Source: Alishewanella jeotgali KCTC 22429
GTDB lineage: Bacteria; Pseudomonadota; Gammaproteobacteria; Enterobacterales; Alteromonadaceae
Direction: 5' to 3'
DNA length: 64,000 bases
Assembly (NCBI RefSeq): GCF_000245735.1
Contig: NZ_AHTH01000002.1
Span: forward strand, 1 to 64,000
The notes beneath the pieces are model-generated. The model was given only the letters and a program-made list of their open reading frames with translations. It did no database searches and was not told where the DNA came from. A program made the position numbers and the translations under genes. Shown in pieces: positions 62,924 through 64,000 of the stretch (position 1 is its first letter; each line of letters begins with the position of its first letter).

Positions 62924-63186
62924 TGTTGTCTGATTTTACTGGTTTTCTGTTCCCGGATTTCTCTGATCCGATTCAATCTGTATTTTTTTGTTTAATGGTT
63001 AGTTTGACCATTGGTATCATCATTTTCGCTCAAATATATGCTCGTGAAAATCAGTGGATAAAAAAGTGGACTGGTGAAGCAAATAGTGGTGCTGACAAAA
63101 ATCTTGATATAGAACACGGAAGTGTTACTGATCTATCTCATGCGGTGGCTACTGCACCAGAAAAGCTAGCAGATGTCATGCCAGGG
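62920..63186 (+). pseudogene. MotA/ZorA-like membrane protein gene cut by an IS
   Basis: The frame starts with ATGATG and encodes one membrane helix (residues 21-41, VFFCLMVSLTIGIIIFAQIYA), a polar linker, then ATAPEKLADVMPGL, which resembles the cytoplasmic segment before the second membrane helix of ZorA and other MotA/ExbB-type proteins. At 63187 an insertion sequence begins and the remaining 44 codons of the open frame come from it. The following transmembrane segments and any partner gene are missing. The family call is an inference. Confidence 0.5.
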
Positions 63187-64000
63187 CTGAGGGATCCCCA
63201 CAAATTGCTCCCCCATATTATCCACACTCTATCAGATCGTCCGGTGTCCAGCACCACTGAGCTATCCACTGCAAAATTTGCTTTAGCCCTTGCTGATAAT
63301 ATCGCCTACTTATATTAAGCTTTTGCTCTTTACAGAGCAGTATCCCAAGGGAACAAAGAGCGAGCACTCGTCTATGCTTAACGGTATTAGCCTGATAACG
63401 TCGTTGTAAGCCAGCCTTCTCACCCGCACTGCCAAGCAGGTAATGAAACCAGTTAGCCAGGGCTGCCAAGAGCAGTAAGATCTCCAAGCGTGATTTCTTG
63501 CGAGTACCATGTAGATCGCTACCTAACCCGTAACGGTGACTTTTTTGATCCCGGAAGCTTTCTTCTATCTGCATTCGGCAGCTATAGCATTTGGCAATTT
63601 TCTCGGCATATCCATGACTTTCTGGTAAAGAGGAAACTAATAGCCAAGGCTCTTTGTATTGCCTGTTTTTATCTCTTTTCAATAACTTGTAACCTTTTCC
63701 AACCAAAACAGCTTGTGTTTCATAGCTCTGAGATTGGGTGAGTAAGATGTTGCCGACATGCTTGGGCTTGGCTTTGGCCTTACGATAAAATTGGTTAACA
63801 GTGATAAACTCTTCCTGCTCTGCCACTTTCAGCTTCACATTCCCTCTGACTCTGGCGACATAATGCCAGCCGAATTCGCGTACTTGTTTTAACCAAGGCA
63901 CTTTAAATCCGGCGTCTGTCACGATAATTGGCTTGCAGCCTTCTGGTAACATAGCTTTAAGTTGTTCTAAGAATGCCTGATGCAAACGGGGGCTGGTGTA
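63187..64000. mobile_element. IS4-family (IS10-like) element, partial
   Basis: The element end reads CTGAGGGATCCCCACAAATT, close to the IS10 terminus (CTGAGAGATCCCC). The transposase is read on the minus strand and runs beyond the window edge, so the other end and the target duplication cannot be seen. Confidence 0.85.
63218..64000 (-). CDS. IS4/IS10-type transposase, partial
   Basis: The C-terminal 260 residues of a DDE transposase. The second catalytic aspartate is in IIVTDAGFKVPWL and the YREK motif is YSCRMQIEESFRDQK (Y, R, E and K at the usual spacing), which defines the IS4 family. The frame is open to the window edge (YTSPRLHQAFLEQL before the first internal start), so the N terminus is outside. 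No stop or frameshift is visible. Confidence 0.93.
   Translation of the reverse strand, partial: YTSPRLHQAFLEQLKAMLPEGCKPIIVTDAGFKVPWLKQVREFGWHYVARVRGNVKLKVAEQEEFITVNQFYRKAKAKPKHVGNILLTQSQSYETQAVLVGKGYKLLKRDKNRQYKEPWLLVSSLPESHGYAEKIAKCYSCRMQIEESFRDQKSHRYGLGSDLHGTRKKSRLEILLLLAALANWFHYLLGSAGEKAGLQRRYQANTVKHRRVLALCSLGILLCKEQKLNISRRYYQQGLKQILQWIAQWCWTPDDLIECG

Noticed and set aside
63187-63318. C-terminal end of the 132-aa frame as native protein
   Set aside because: The frame enters the IS10-like terminus at 63187, so the last 44 residues are encoded by the insertion sequence.
1-64000. tRNA, rRNA or integrase genes marking an island boundary
   Set aside because: I looked for cloverleaf-like ends and tyrosine-recombinase motifs and saw none; island edges are therefore set only by gene content and repeats.

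Overview
This window looks like chromosomal DNA of a Gram-negative gammaproteobacterium of moderate GC. Supporting signs are lipoprotein and Sec signal peptides, a membrane chemoreceptor, GGDEF signalling, an RmuC/deaminase pair and IS66 and IS4/IS10-type elements. The protein style suggests an Alteromonadales or Rheinheimera-like lineage, but that is a guess from appearance and there is no rRNA gene here to test it.

Layout. 1-11.2 kb is ordinary core DNA: UbiB/ABC1 kinase, exported M24 peptidase, chemoreceptor, RmuC, nucleoside deaminase, lytic transglycosylase, SOUL lipoprotein and a TPR-GGDEF protein. From 11.2 kb on the DNA is accessory. A broken WYL gene is followed by the first copy of a ~1.36 kb repeat (105-aa protein plus zinc-less sirtuin), then an MBL hydrolase, a decayed XRE gene, a Fic protein with a degenerate active site and a GNAT/DUF1778 toxin-antitoxin pair. 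16.5-43.4 kb is a large cluster: two WYL regulators, a DnaA-like AAA+ protein without the P-loop lysine, a PP2C phosphatase, a macro/PARG-like protein, MoxR plus HExxH/VWA proteins, a repeat protein plus metallophosphatase, an AddB-like nuclease plus AddA-like helicase-nuclease, a tandem AAA+ ATPase, and SbcD/SbcC. The second copy of the sirtuin repeat lies at 45.9-47.3 kb, in direct orientation, after a HEPN gene and a DUF3883 gene. 49.3-58.1 kb is a type I restriction operon with an embedded second rmuC (hsdR-rmuC-hsdM-hsdS-HNH). An intact IS66 with an 8-bp target duplication follows and interrupts the first codons of another gene. The end holds an AAA ATPase / coiled-coil / MotA-ZorA-like operon cut by an IS10-type element that runs off the window.

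Main result. Ten promoters in the 12-47 kb region share one architecture: a 19-bp palindrome (consensus nnCGAC-N7-GTCGnn) followed, 9 bp later (8 bp in one), by a TAnnCT -10 hexamer, with no -35 consensus. They precede both sirtuin copies, WYL-1, PP2C (with a possible divergent promoter), a 103-aa gene, moxR, the metallophosphatase, the nuclease/helicase operon, the tandem AAA+ gene and sbcDC. This makes scattered genes on both strands one regulon, probably controlled by the two paralogous WYL proteins encoded inside it. The TTGTC-to-TAnnnT distance (17 nt) equals that of the mycobacterial RecA-NDp promoter motif used by the WYL activator PafBC, so a DNA-damage- or ssDNA-responsive repair or defence regulon is a testable proposal. 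The cluster combines DNA-end processing, NAD/ADP-ribose chemistry and protein phosphatase/ATPase/VWA modules, and as a whole I do not recognise it as a named system.
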